Shown here piece by piece: positions 1-5,913 of a DNA stretch of 20,080 nucleotides. The notes under the pieces were generated by a model. The model was not told where the DNA came from. It made no database searches and was given only the letters and a program-made list of their open reading frames with translations. Position numbers and translations under genes: made by a program. The DNA is taken from the NCBI GenBank assembly GCA_900543175.1, contig UQQO01000028.1:1-20080 (forward strand). Reading direction: 5' to 3'. Position 1 is the stretch's first letter; each line of letters opens with the position of its first letter. Source of the DNA: an uncultured Fusobacterium sp. (GTDB taxonomy: Bacteria > Fusobacteriota > Fusobacteriia > Fusobacteriales > Fusobacteriaceae).

Positions 1-805
1 GAGAAATACTATTATACTCTAATTTTAATTTATTAAATCCCATTCTTTTTGAAAAACCTGATGCCATAATCACAGCATCAACTTTTTGATAGGGGTAGAA
101 CTCAATATTTTTTATACTTCCTAAAATAATATTAGAAAAATCTTTCTCTTTTAAAATTTTATTAATTGTTTTAAGAGAATTATTTAATTTGTCTAACTGT
201 TTTTCTCCATCTATTCCATTAAAAAAAATAAATTTTTCAGCATAAGAGGGAGTATCTTTAAAATAATCAGCTGATAAAATATACCTACTTAGAAAATCAG
301 CATCAATTTTTTTATTAATAAAATCTAATAAATTTTCTGGTACAAGATTAAATCTATGTATATTGTTTTCATTAAAATCTTGATTAAAAATTTCGCAATT
401 AATTACCCCTATAACCTTAGTAACAAAGTTAGGGATACAAGGTTCAGTATCATTCCAAAATTTAAGTGACTTTTCTTTAGCTCCATCAGCTTCAATAAGA
501 ATATAATCAAAATTATCTTTTAATTTTTCAATCTCCCCATAAGTGAGAGAGGTTATCTTTCCATTTATTTCTGATTTAGCAATGATAGAAATATTTTTTT
601 CCTTTCCTAAATAATTTTTATCTCCTATTTTTAAAGTTTCATAATTTTCAGAAGAGGGTTTATACATTTTAGTAGTTGTTGTAATTAAAACTTTTCCAAA
701 TTGAGCTAATTTTTTAGCAAGAAAAAATATAAGAGATGTTTTTCCGCCAGCTCCAGTGATTGCAACAATATCTTTTTTATCTATATTGAAGTTTCTATAA
801 CTCAT
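1..805 (-). CDS. yqeC: YqeC-like selenium cofactor/molybdenum hydroxylase accessory protein fused to MocA-like nucleotidyltransferase (partial)
   Basis: Reading the minus strand from ATG at 805-803 gives an uninterrupted frame of about 268 codons that runs off the left edge, so the C-terminus is missing. The start is supported by GGAGGT at 815-810, 4 nt upstream. Residues 1 to about 235 resemble the YqeC family linked to selenium-dependent molybdenum hydroxylases. The N-terminus carries a P-loop-like GAGGKTS (about residues 18-24), followed by TTTTKM and an IEADGAK motif near residue 125, all typical of that family. From about residue 246 a second domain begins with VIMASGFSKRMGFNKLKL, which matches the nucleotide-binding start of MobA/MocA-like molybdenum cofactor nucleotidyltransferases. 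I infer a fusion acting in maturation of a molybdenum enzyme in the cytoplasm. It is divergent from the metNIQ operon, with no evident functional link. The exact substrate is unknown. Confidence 0.75.
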   Translation of the reverse strand, partial: MSYRNFNIDKKDIVAITGAGGKTSLIFFLAKKLAQFGKVLITTTTKMYKPSSENYETLKIGDKNYLGKEKNISIIAKSEINGKITSLTYGEIEKLKDNFDYILIEADGAKEKSLKFWNDTEPCIPNFVTKVIGVINCEIFNQDFNENNIHRFNLVPENLLDFINKKIDADFLSRYILSADYFKDTPSYAEKFIFFNGIDGEKQLDKLNNSLKTINKILKEKDFSNIILGSIKNIEFYPYQKVDAVIMASGFSKRMGFNKLKLEYNSIS

Positions 806-883
806 ATCTACCTCCGAATTTAAAAATATATATAACATTTTATATGAAATATTTTTTTCGGTCCATATTTTTTTAAAAAATTG

Positions 884-912
884 TTGACAGATGAGAAAAA
901 AAGTTATAATAT
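884..912 (+). promoter_or_regulatory. Sigma-70 type promoter of the metNIQ operon
   Basis: A perfect -35 TTGACA lies at 884-889. The -10 is either TATAAT at 905-910 (15 bp spacer) or the overlapping TAATAT at 907-912 (17 bp spacer). Transcription would start near 917-919, just ahead of the SAM riboswitch. Confidence 0.75.
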
Positions 913-929
913 ACACCTAACAAATAAAT

Positions 930-1060
930 TAACCATCAAGAGAGACTGAGGGACTGGCCCTATGATGTTTCAGCAACCTGCCTATTTAGGGTGTGGTGCT
1001 AATTCCAGACAGATGGATAGACTAAGGATTTAGTGTATATTCTCTCTATTACTTGATGGT
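930..1060 (+). promoter_or_regulatory. SAM-I (S-box) riboswitch aptamer
   Basis: The S-box core is unmistakable: GAGGGACTGGCCC at 948-960, ATGATGTTTCAGCAACC at 962-978, and GTGCTAATTCC at about 996-1006. P2a is GAGAC 942-946 with GTTTC 967-971. P1 can be ACCATC 932-937 with GATGGT 1055-1060, extendable inward to 9 bp (ACCATCAAG/CTTGATGGT). P4 is long: AGACAGA 1007-1013 pairs with TCTCTCT 1041-1047 with one mismatch, and it is capped by ACTAA-GGAT-TTAGT at 1021-1034. The family senses S-adenosylmethionine and usually turns methionine genes off, which fits the metNIQ genes downstream. Confidence 0.95.
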
Positions 1061-1077
1061 GATAGAGAGTTTTTTTT
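1042..1077 (+). terminator. Riboswitch-controlled intrinsic terminator ahead of metN
   Basis: CTCTCTAT 1042-1049 pairs with ATAGAGAG 1062-1069. With G-U pairs the stem extends to 12 bp around a TGAT loop, and eight T follow at 1070-1077. The hairpin shares its 5' arm with the aptamer P4 3' strand and its loop and 3' arm with the P1 3' strand, so it competes with the aptamer fold. Confidence 0.85.
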
Positions 1078-1101
1078 ATAATTTTTTTAGGGGGATAGAA
1101 A

Positions 1102-2109
1102 ATGATTAAGATAGAAAAAGTTAATAAGATATATCCTAATGGGTTTCATGCAGTAAAAGATGTAAGTCTAGAGATAAAAAAAGGGGATATATTTGGAATA
1201 ATCGGTTTGAGTGGTGCTGGAAAATCATCACTAATAAGATTATTGAATAGATTGGAAGAGCCAACAAGTGGAAAAATAATAATTGATGGTGTAGATATGA
1301 CATCACTATCAAAAGATCAACTTTTAGAGAAGAGAAAAAAGATAGGAATGATCTTCCAACACTTTAACCTTTTATCATCAAGAACAGTTGGAGAGAATGT
1401 AGCTTTTGCTTTAGAGATAGCAGGTTGGGAAAAATCAAAAATAAAAGATAGAGTAAAAGAGTTATTAGAAGTAGTAGAACTTTCTAGTAAGATTGATTCT
1501 TATCCTAGTCAACTAAGTGGAGGACAAAAGCAAAGAGTTGCAATAGCAAGAGCATTAGCAAACAATCCAGATATACTGTTATCAGATGAGGCAACTTCAG
1601 CTCTAGATCCTAAAACAACAAATTCAATATTGGAGTTATTAAAAAATATTCAACAAAAATTTGGGCTTACTGTTGTAATGATAACTCATCAGATGGAGGT
1701 TATTAGAGATATTTGTAATAGAGTTGCAGTAATGGCAGATGGAAAAATTGTTGAAACTGGAGGGGTACATCATATATTCTCAGCTCCTCAAAGCGAAGTT
1801 ACAAAAGAGTTAATCTCTTACTTACCTAGTACAGAGGAAAAGGGAGTAGAGATAATGAAAACAAAAGGAAAGATGATTATTAAATTAAAATTCCTTGGAA
1901 CAATAGCAGAAGATCCTATAATTTCACAAGCTGTAAGAAATTTCAATATAGATTTTAGTATTTTAGGAGGGTCAATAGATCATCTTTCAACTATGAAGGT
2001 AGGACATCTTTTCATAGAACTTTCTGGAGAGATGAAACAACAACAAGAGGCGATAGAGTGGTTTAATGAGTCAGGAGTAATAGTAGAGGTGATTTATAAT
2101 GGTATTTAG
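1102..2109 (+). CDS. metN: Methionine ABC transporter ATP-binding protein MetN
   Basis: A 335-residue ATPase that powers methionine import through MetI at the inner membrane. It has a full ABC domain: Walker A GLSGAGKS at 35-42, Q-loop Gln86, signature LSGGQKQR at 138-145, Walker [13 protein letters not shown] at 158-169 and H-loop His196. Residues from about 255 to 335 match the C-terminal NIL (ACT-like) domain, which in MetN homologues binds methionine and gives trans-inhibition. This distinguishes MetN from other ABC ATPases. The start has AGGGGGA at 1089-1095, 6 nt upstream. It is first in an operon behind a SAM-I riboswitch, so it is expected to be repressed when SAM is plentiful. Its 3' end overlaps metI by 11 nt. 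Confidence 0.95.
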   Translation: MIKIEKVNKIYPNGFHAVKDVSLEIKKGDIFGIIGLSGAGKSSLIRLLNRLEEPTSGKIIIDGVDMTSLSKDQLLEKRKKIGMIFQHFNLLSSRTVGENVAFALEIAGWEKSKIKDRVKELLEVVELSSKIDSYPSQLSGGQKQRVAIARALANNPDILLSDEATSALDPKTTNSILELLKNIQQKFGLTVVMITHQMEVIRDICNRVAVMADGKIVETGGVHHIFSAPQSEVTKELISYLPSTEEKGVEIMKTKGKMIIKLKFLGTIAEDPIISQAVRNFNIDFSILGGSIDHLSTMKVGHLFIELSGEMKQQQEAIEWFNESGVIVEVIYNGI

Positions 2110-2746
2110 TATGATATTAGATTCAACACTTGAAACTTTATACATGGTATTTTTCTCAACAATTTTTTCATTGTTAATAGGGTTTCCAATAGGAGTTCTA
2201 TTAGTAGTAACAAAAGAGGGAAATATCATGGAGAGGCCAAAATTAAACAAAGTTTTGGAAATAGTAATAAATACTTTAAGATCATTTCCTTTCATTATAT
2301 TAATGATATGTTTATTCCCACTTTCAAGAATAATAGTAGGAACAACAATAGGAAGTACAGCAGCAATAGTTCCTCTTTCAATATCAGCAGCACCATTTGT
2401 AGCTAGAATGATAGAGGGAGCTTTAAATGAAGTTGACAAGGGACTAATAGAAGCAAGTTCAAGTATGGGAGCAAGTAATAGTACAATAATTTGGAAGGTT
2501 ATGATTCCAGAAACAATGCCACATATTATTCATGGAATAACAGTTACAGTAATCAGTCTTATAGGTTTCTCAGCAATGGCAGGAACAATAGGAGCAGGGG
2601 GACTTGGAGACTTAGCAATTAGATTTGGTTATCAAAGATTTAAAACAGATATAATGATCTATTCAGTAATAGTGATAATACTTTTAGTTCAAGTATTACA
2701 ATCATTAGGAAACTATTTAGTAGAGAGAATTAAAAAGAAAAGATAA
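2099..2746 (+). CDS. metI: Methionine ABC transporter permease MetI
   Basis: A 215-residue integral membrane protein with several hydrophobic segments (about 15-37, 55-80, 85-105, 142-165 and 185-207). It carries an EAA-type ATPase-coupling loop at about residues 118-139 (EASSSMGA...IPE), as in D-methionine permeases. It forms the channel for methionine with MetN. The start at 2099 lies inside the end of metN in another frame and is served by AGAGGTGA at 2085-2092; such overlap suggests translational coupling. A second in-frame ATG at 2111 (residue 5) has poorer spacing to that site. The length is normal for the family. Confidence 0.95.
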   Translation: MVFSMILDSTLETLYMVFFSTIFSLLIGFPIGVLLVVTKEGNIMERPKLNKVLEIVINTLRSFPFIILMICLFPLSRIIVGTTIGSTAAIVPLSISAAPFVARMIEGALNEVDKGLIEASSSMGASNSTIIWKVMIPETMPHIIHGITVTVISLIGFSAMAGTIGAGGLGDLAIRFGYQRFKTDIMIYSVIVIILLVQVLQSLGNYLVERIKKKR

Positions 2747-2789
2747 TTAAGTTTTACAAATATAAAAAATTTACAGGGAGAGGGTAATT

Positions 2790-3572
2790 ATGAAAAAATC
2801 TTTTAAAACTTTATTAGCAGCAGCATTTATCTTAGTTGGAGCAACAGCATTAGCAGGAGAATTAAAAGTTGGAGCAACTCCAGTACCTCATGCAGAACTC
2901 CTTAATTTAGTAAAAGAAGATCTAAAAAGTGAGGGAGTAGATTTAAAAGTAGTTGAATTTACTGATTATGTAACTCCTAACTTAGCATTGGCAGAGGGAG
3001 AGCTAGATGCAAACTTCTTCCAACACTTTCCATATCTTGAAAAGTTCTCAAATGAAAGAGGATTAAATTTAGTATCAGCAGGGAAAGTTCATGTAGAGCC
3101 ACTAGGAGTATTTTCACAAAAAATAAAAGATATTAAAGATCTACCAAATAAAGCAACTATTGCTATTCCAAGTGACCCATCAAATGGAGGAAGAGCTTTA
3201 ATTTTACTTCACAACAATGGAATTATTAAATTAAATGATCCTACAAATCTATATGTAACAGAATTTGATATTGTAGAAAATCCTAAAAAATTAAAATTTA
3301 AACCTATTGAAGCAGCACAATTACCAAGAGTTTTACCAGATGTAGAAGCAGCAGTTATCAATGGAAACTATGCTTTAGAAGCTGGATTCTCACCAGTTGA
3401 AGATTCACTATTATTAGAAGGTGCAGAATCTCCATATGCTAATATTATAGCTGTAAAATCAGGTGACGAAAGCAAAGAAGATATTCAAAAACTTTTAAAA
3501 GCACTTCAAAGTAAAAAAGTAAGTGACTATATTGGAGCAAACTACAAAGGTGGAGTAGTTCCAGCATTCTAA
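2790..3572 (+). CDS. metQ: Methionine-binding protein MetQ (copy 1)
   Basis: A 260-residue solute-binding protein of the NlpA/MetQ family that delivers methionine to MetNI in the periplasm. The N-terminus is a signal peptide: positive MKKSFK, a hydrophobic core, then ALA with likely SPase I cleavage after Ala22. There is no lipobox cysteine, unlike many MetQ lipoproteins, so a soluble periplasmic protein is predicted. Family blocks are clear: LKVGATPVPHAE after the signal, TDYVTPNLALAEGELDANFFQH around 58-79, AIPSDPSNGGRAL near 125-137, and AAVINGNYA near 188-196. It lies 43 bp after metI, with a purine-rich GGGAGAGGG upstream of the ATG. It is very similar to the next gene, so the pair is a tandem duplication. 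Confidence 0.95.
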   Translation: MKKSFKTLLAAAFILVGATALAGELKVGATPVPHAELLNLVKEDLKSEGVDLKVVEFTDYVTPNLALAEGELDANFFQHFPYLEKFSNERGLNLVSAGKVHVEPLGVFSQKIKDIKDLPNKATIAIPSDPSNGGRALILLHNNGIIKLNDPTNLYVTEFDIVENPKKLKFKPIEAAQLPRVLPDVEAAVINGNYALEAGFSPVEDSLLLEGAESPYANIIAVKSGDESKEDIQKLLKALQSKKVSDYIGANYKGGVVPAF

Positions 3573-3615
3573 GAAAGACACATTTTGAGATATACATAAA
3601 AAGGAGTTGTTAGTT

Positions 3616-4383
3616 ATGAAAAAAATACTATTATTATTTATACTTTTATCAACAATATGCTTTGGAAAAACATTAAAAATAGGGACTACATCATATCCTG
3701 GAGCTGAGATAATGAACTTAATTAAAGATGATTTAAAAGCTAAGGGGATAGAGTTAGAAATAGTGGAGATGAATGACTATGTAACTCCAAATCTTGCATT
3801 GGCAGATGGTGATATAGATGTAAACTCATTTCAACATCTTCCATATTTAGAGCAATTTAACAAAGATAAAGGACTTGATTTAGTTTCAGCAGGGGCAACT
3901 TATATCTGTCCTCTAGGGCTTTACTCAAAAAAATATAAGAGTTTAGAGGAGTTACCAGAAAAAGCTGTAATTGCTATACCTAATGACCCAACTAATAGTG
4001 GAAGAGCTTTATTACTATTCCATAAAGCTGGATTAATAGAACTAAAAGATCCAACAGATTTACGTGCTACAACATTTGATATAGTAAAAAATCCTAAAAA
4101 CTTTAAATTTAAAGAGTTAGAAGCAGCACAATTACCAAGAATTTTACCAGATGTAGATGCAGCAGTTATCAATGGTGGATATGCAGTAAATGCAGGATTC
4201 TTTCCAACAGAAGACAGTATAGTTCTTGAAGATAAAGACTCTCCATATATCAATATATTTGCTGTAAGAGCAGGAGATGAAAATAGAGAGGATATAAAAG
4301 CTTTAGTTGAAGCTTTCCAAACTGATAAAGTTAGAGATTATATTTTAAAAACTTTTAAAGGTGGATTTATTCCAGTATTTTAA
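3616..4383 (+). CDS. metQ: Methionine-binding protein MetQ (copy 2, tandem paralogue)
   Basis: A 255-residue NlpA/MetQ family protein and a clear paralogue of the preceding gene. Shared blocks include DYVTPNLALADGDID, QHLPYLEQF, AIPNDPTNSGRALL and EAAQLPRILPDVDAAVING. I chose ATG 3616 because AAGGAG at 3601-3606 is 9 nt upstream; the frame extends to a TTG at 3607 that abuts this site and cannot be the start. The signal peptide is MKKILLLFILLSTICFG; cleavage near Gly17 is plausible. The single Cys15 is preceded by S-T-I, a poor lipobox, so lipidation is doubtful. It may bind methionine or a related ligand with different affinity. The last gene of the operon; a hairpin follows directly. Confidence 0.93.
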   Translation: MKKILLLFILLSTICFGKTLKIGTTSYPGAEIMNLIKDDLKAKGIELEIVEMNDYVTPNLALADGDIDVNSFQHLPYLEQFNKDKGLDLVSAGATYICPLGLYSKKYKSLEELPEKAVIAIPNDPTNSGRALLLFHKAGLIELKDPTDLRATTFDIVKNPKNFKFKELEAAQLPRILPDVDAAVINGGYAVNAGFFPTEDSIVLEDKDSPYINIFAVRAGDENREDIKALVEAFQTDKVRDYILKTFKGGFIPVF

Positions 4384-4393
4384 CAGATTGTAC

Positions 4394-4436
4394 ACTACAC
4401 TTGAAACCTTAAAATTAGGTGGAGAGTGTAGTTTTT
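4394..4436 (+). terminator. Intrinsic terminator after metNIQQ
   Basis: ACTACACT 4394-4401 pairs with AGTGTAGT 4425-4432, followed by TTTTT. Inside is a second short stem, ACCT 4406-4409 with AGGT 4417-4420, separated from the outer stem by a purine-rich internal loop (TGAA / GGAG). Its architecture and loop sequence closely resemble the terminator after patB at 5794-5840. Confidence 0.85.
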
Positions 4437-4441
4437 ATTTT

Positions 4442-4482
4442 AATTAATAGGGAAATAGGTTATCCTATTCAACCTATTAATT
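4442..4482 (+). promoter_or_regulatory. Nested inverted repeat, candidate upstream activating site for the sigma-54 activator
   Basis: AATTAATAGG at 4442-4451 is a perfect inverted match to CCTATTAATT at 4473-4482. Inside it, AATAGG at 4454-4459 and CCTATT at 4464-4469 form a second dyad around TTAT. The hexamer therefore occurs twice in each orientation. The centre lies about 110 bp upstream of the start predicted from the sigma-54 promoter at 4546, a normal enhancer distance. Binding by the activator encoded at 5914-7998 is inferred, not shown. Confidence 0.55.
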
Positions 4483-4545
4483 GAAAAATAGAGAGTTAAA
4501 AAGGAAAGATATATATATATTTGATACAAAAGCAAAAAAATATAA

Positions 4546-4561
4546 TGGCATTGAAGTTGCT
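4546..4561 (+). promoter_or_regulatory. Sigma-54 (-24/-12) promoter upstream of patB
   Basis: TGGCATTGAAGTTGCT matches the consensus TGGCAC-N5-TTGCW at every position except the sixth. The GG and GC elements are exactly 12 bp apart. The predicted start is near 4572, 27 nt before the patB ATG. A TATAAT at 4541-4546 overlaps it, but its possible -35 (TTGATA 4521-4526) is only 14 bp away. Confidence 0.75.
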
Positions 4562-4598
4562 ACATTAATAAATAAAAAATATAATTAGGAGGGATAGA

Positions 4599-5780
4599 AT
4601 GAAATACAATTTTAATGAAAAAATAGATAGAAGTGAAAATCATGCTGCTAAGTGGGCAGAGATGAAGATGAAATTTGGAAGAGAAGATCTTACTCCAATG
4701 TGGGTAGCAGATATGGATATAAAAGCAGCTCCAGAAATTGTAGAGGCTATGGCTGAAAAAGTTAAACAAGAGATTTTTGGATATGTATATAGACCAGACT
4801 CATACTATGAAAGTGCAGCAAATTGGGTGGCAAAAAGATTTGGATATGAGATTTCACCTAAAACATTAATACACAGTCCAGGTGTTGTTCCTAGTATGTC
4901 TATACTTGTAAATATGTTGACTAAAACTACAGATAAAATTCTTATTCAATCACCTGTATATCCACCATTTGCAGCATCAGTAAAGGACAATGGAAGACAA
5001 CTAATAGAAAATCATCTAGTAAAAGATGAAAATGGATATTATACTATAAACTTTGAAGATTTAGAAAATAAACTATCACAAGAGGATGTAACACTGTTTA
5101 TCTTATGTAACCCTCATAACCCAGTAGGAAGAGTTTGGAAAAAAGATGAACTTGAAAAGATGGGAAATCTATGTAAAAAATATAATGTAAGAATTTTAGC
5201 AGATGAAATTTGGAGAGATCTAATAATGCCAGGGCATAAACATATTCCAATGGGGTCTATAAGTAAAGAGATAGAGGATATAACTATAACTTTATTTTCA
5301 CCAACAAAATCATTTAACTTAGCAGGACTTCAAGCATCTTTTGCTACTTTCCCAAGAGCAGAGGAGAGAAAAGAGTTTGATGATATTTTAGGAAGAATGG
5401 ATGTAAAGAGAAACAATCCATTTAGTTTAGTTGCTTTTGAAGCTGCTTATAATAAGTGTGAAGATTGGTTAGAGGAGTTAATTGCACATTTAGATGGAAA
5501 TATGCAATATGTTGTTGATTTTATAAATGAAAGAATTCCAGAGATAAAAACTGTAAAACCAGAGGGAACATATTTAATGTGGTTAGACTTTAATGGTATT
5601 GGTATTCCACAAGATAAGATTCAAGAGTTCTTAATCAATGAAGCAAAGGTTGCTATGAATGATGGAGGAACTTTTGGAGAAAATGGAAAAGGTTTTGCAA
5701 GAATGAATGTTGCTTGTCCTAGATATATGGTAGAAGAGGCAATAGAAAAAATAGAAAAAGCAGTAAAAAATATAAAATAG
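4599..5780 (+). CDS. patB: PatB/MalY-type PLP-dependent C-S lyase (cystathionine beta-lyase / cysteine desulfhydrase)
   Basis: A 393-residue cytoplasmic fold-type I PLP enzyme. The MWVADMD motif at 34-40 is typical of the MalY/PatB branch. NPHNPVGR at 171-178, DEIW at 202-205 (Asp202 contacting the PLP ring nitrogen) and SPTKSFNLAG with Schiff-base Lys237 complete the active site. The family cleaves the C-S bond of cystathionine or cysteine, giving pyruvate, ammonia and homocysteine or hydrogen sulfide; the preferred substrate here cannot be told from sequence. The start is set by AGGAGGG at 4587-4593. It is preceded by a sigma-54 promoter and followed by its own terminator, so it is probably a single-gene unit controlled by the activator encoded next downstream. 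An alternative is simple class I aminotransferase activity, less likely given the MWVADMD motif. Confidence 0.9.
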   Translation: MKYNFNEKIDRSENHAAKWAEMKMKFGREDLTPMWVADMDIKAAPEIVEAMAEKVKQEIFGYVYRPDSYYESAANWVAKRFGYEISPKTLIHSPGVVPSMSILVNMLTKTTDKILIQSPVYPPFAASVKDNGRQLIENHLVKDENGYYTINFEDLENKLSQEDVTLFILCNPHNPVGRVWKKDELEKMGNLCKKYNVRILADEIWRDLIMPGHKHIPMGSISKEIEDITITLFSPTKSFNLAGLQASFATFPRAEERKEFDDILGRMDVKRNNPFSLVAFEAAYNKCEDWLEELIAHLDGNMQYVVDFINERIPEIKTVKPEGTYLMWLDFNGIGIPQDKIQEFLINEAKVAMNDGGTFGENGKGFARMNVACPRYMVEEAIEKIEKAVKNIK

Positions 5781-5793
5781 ATTAAAGAAATCG

Positions 5794-5840
5794 ATACACC
5801 TAAAGCCTTAAAAAAATTAAGGTGGAGGGTGTATTTTTTT
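5794..5840 (+). terminator. Intrinsic terminator after patB
   Basis: ATACACC 5794-5800 pairs with GGTGTAT 5828-5834, followed by seven T at 5834-5840. An inner stem CCTTAA 5806-5811 / TTAAGG 5817-5822 has an A5 loop. The internal loop between the two stems is TAAAG / TGGAG, nearly the same as in the terminator at 4394-4436. Confidence 0.88.
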
Positions 5841-5853
5841 ATGGGGAACTATA

Positions 5854-5862
5854 TGGTATACT
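5854..5862 (+). promoter_or_regulatory. Possible extended -10 promoter for the sigma-54 activator gene
   Basis: TGGTATACT combines a TGn extension (5854-5856) with TATACT at 5857-5862. The stretch 17-18 bp upstream is the T-run of the previous terminator, so no good -35 exists. There is no sigma-54 motif here, which suggests the activator is made from a weak housekeeping promoter. Confidence 0.4.
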
Positions 5863-5913
5863 TAAAATAATTAAAGCAGTAAACATAATATTAAAAATTT
5901 AAGGGTGGATATT

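Noticed and set aside
908..1041. AATATACACCTAA near the promoter matching TTAGTGTATATT at 1030-1041 as a possible P1-like stem
   Set aside because: The 5' copy overlaps the -10 element and lies upstream of the predicted transcript start, so it would not be in the RNA.
2071..2439. Antisense open frame of 122 codons opposite metI
   Set aside because: It has no ribosome-binding site or recognisable domain and mirrors the codon pattern of metI. The same applies to the other short antisense frames in patB, glnN, metQ and ptsH.
4402..4424. K-turn in the internal loop of the metQ/patB terminators
   Set aside because: The tandem G-A pairs are not placed next to the inner stem as a K-turn requires.
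4509..4520. ATATATATATAT tract as a repeat element
   Set aside because: A 12-bp dinucleotide run is expected at this base composition and carries no other feature.
4521..4546. TTGATA and TATAAT as a sigma-70 promoter for patB
   Set aside because: The spacer is only 14 bp, too short for normal use, and the overlapping sigma-54 motif fits its consensus far better. A weak second promoter is not excluded.
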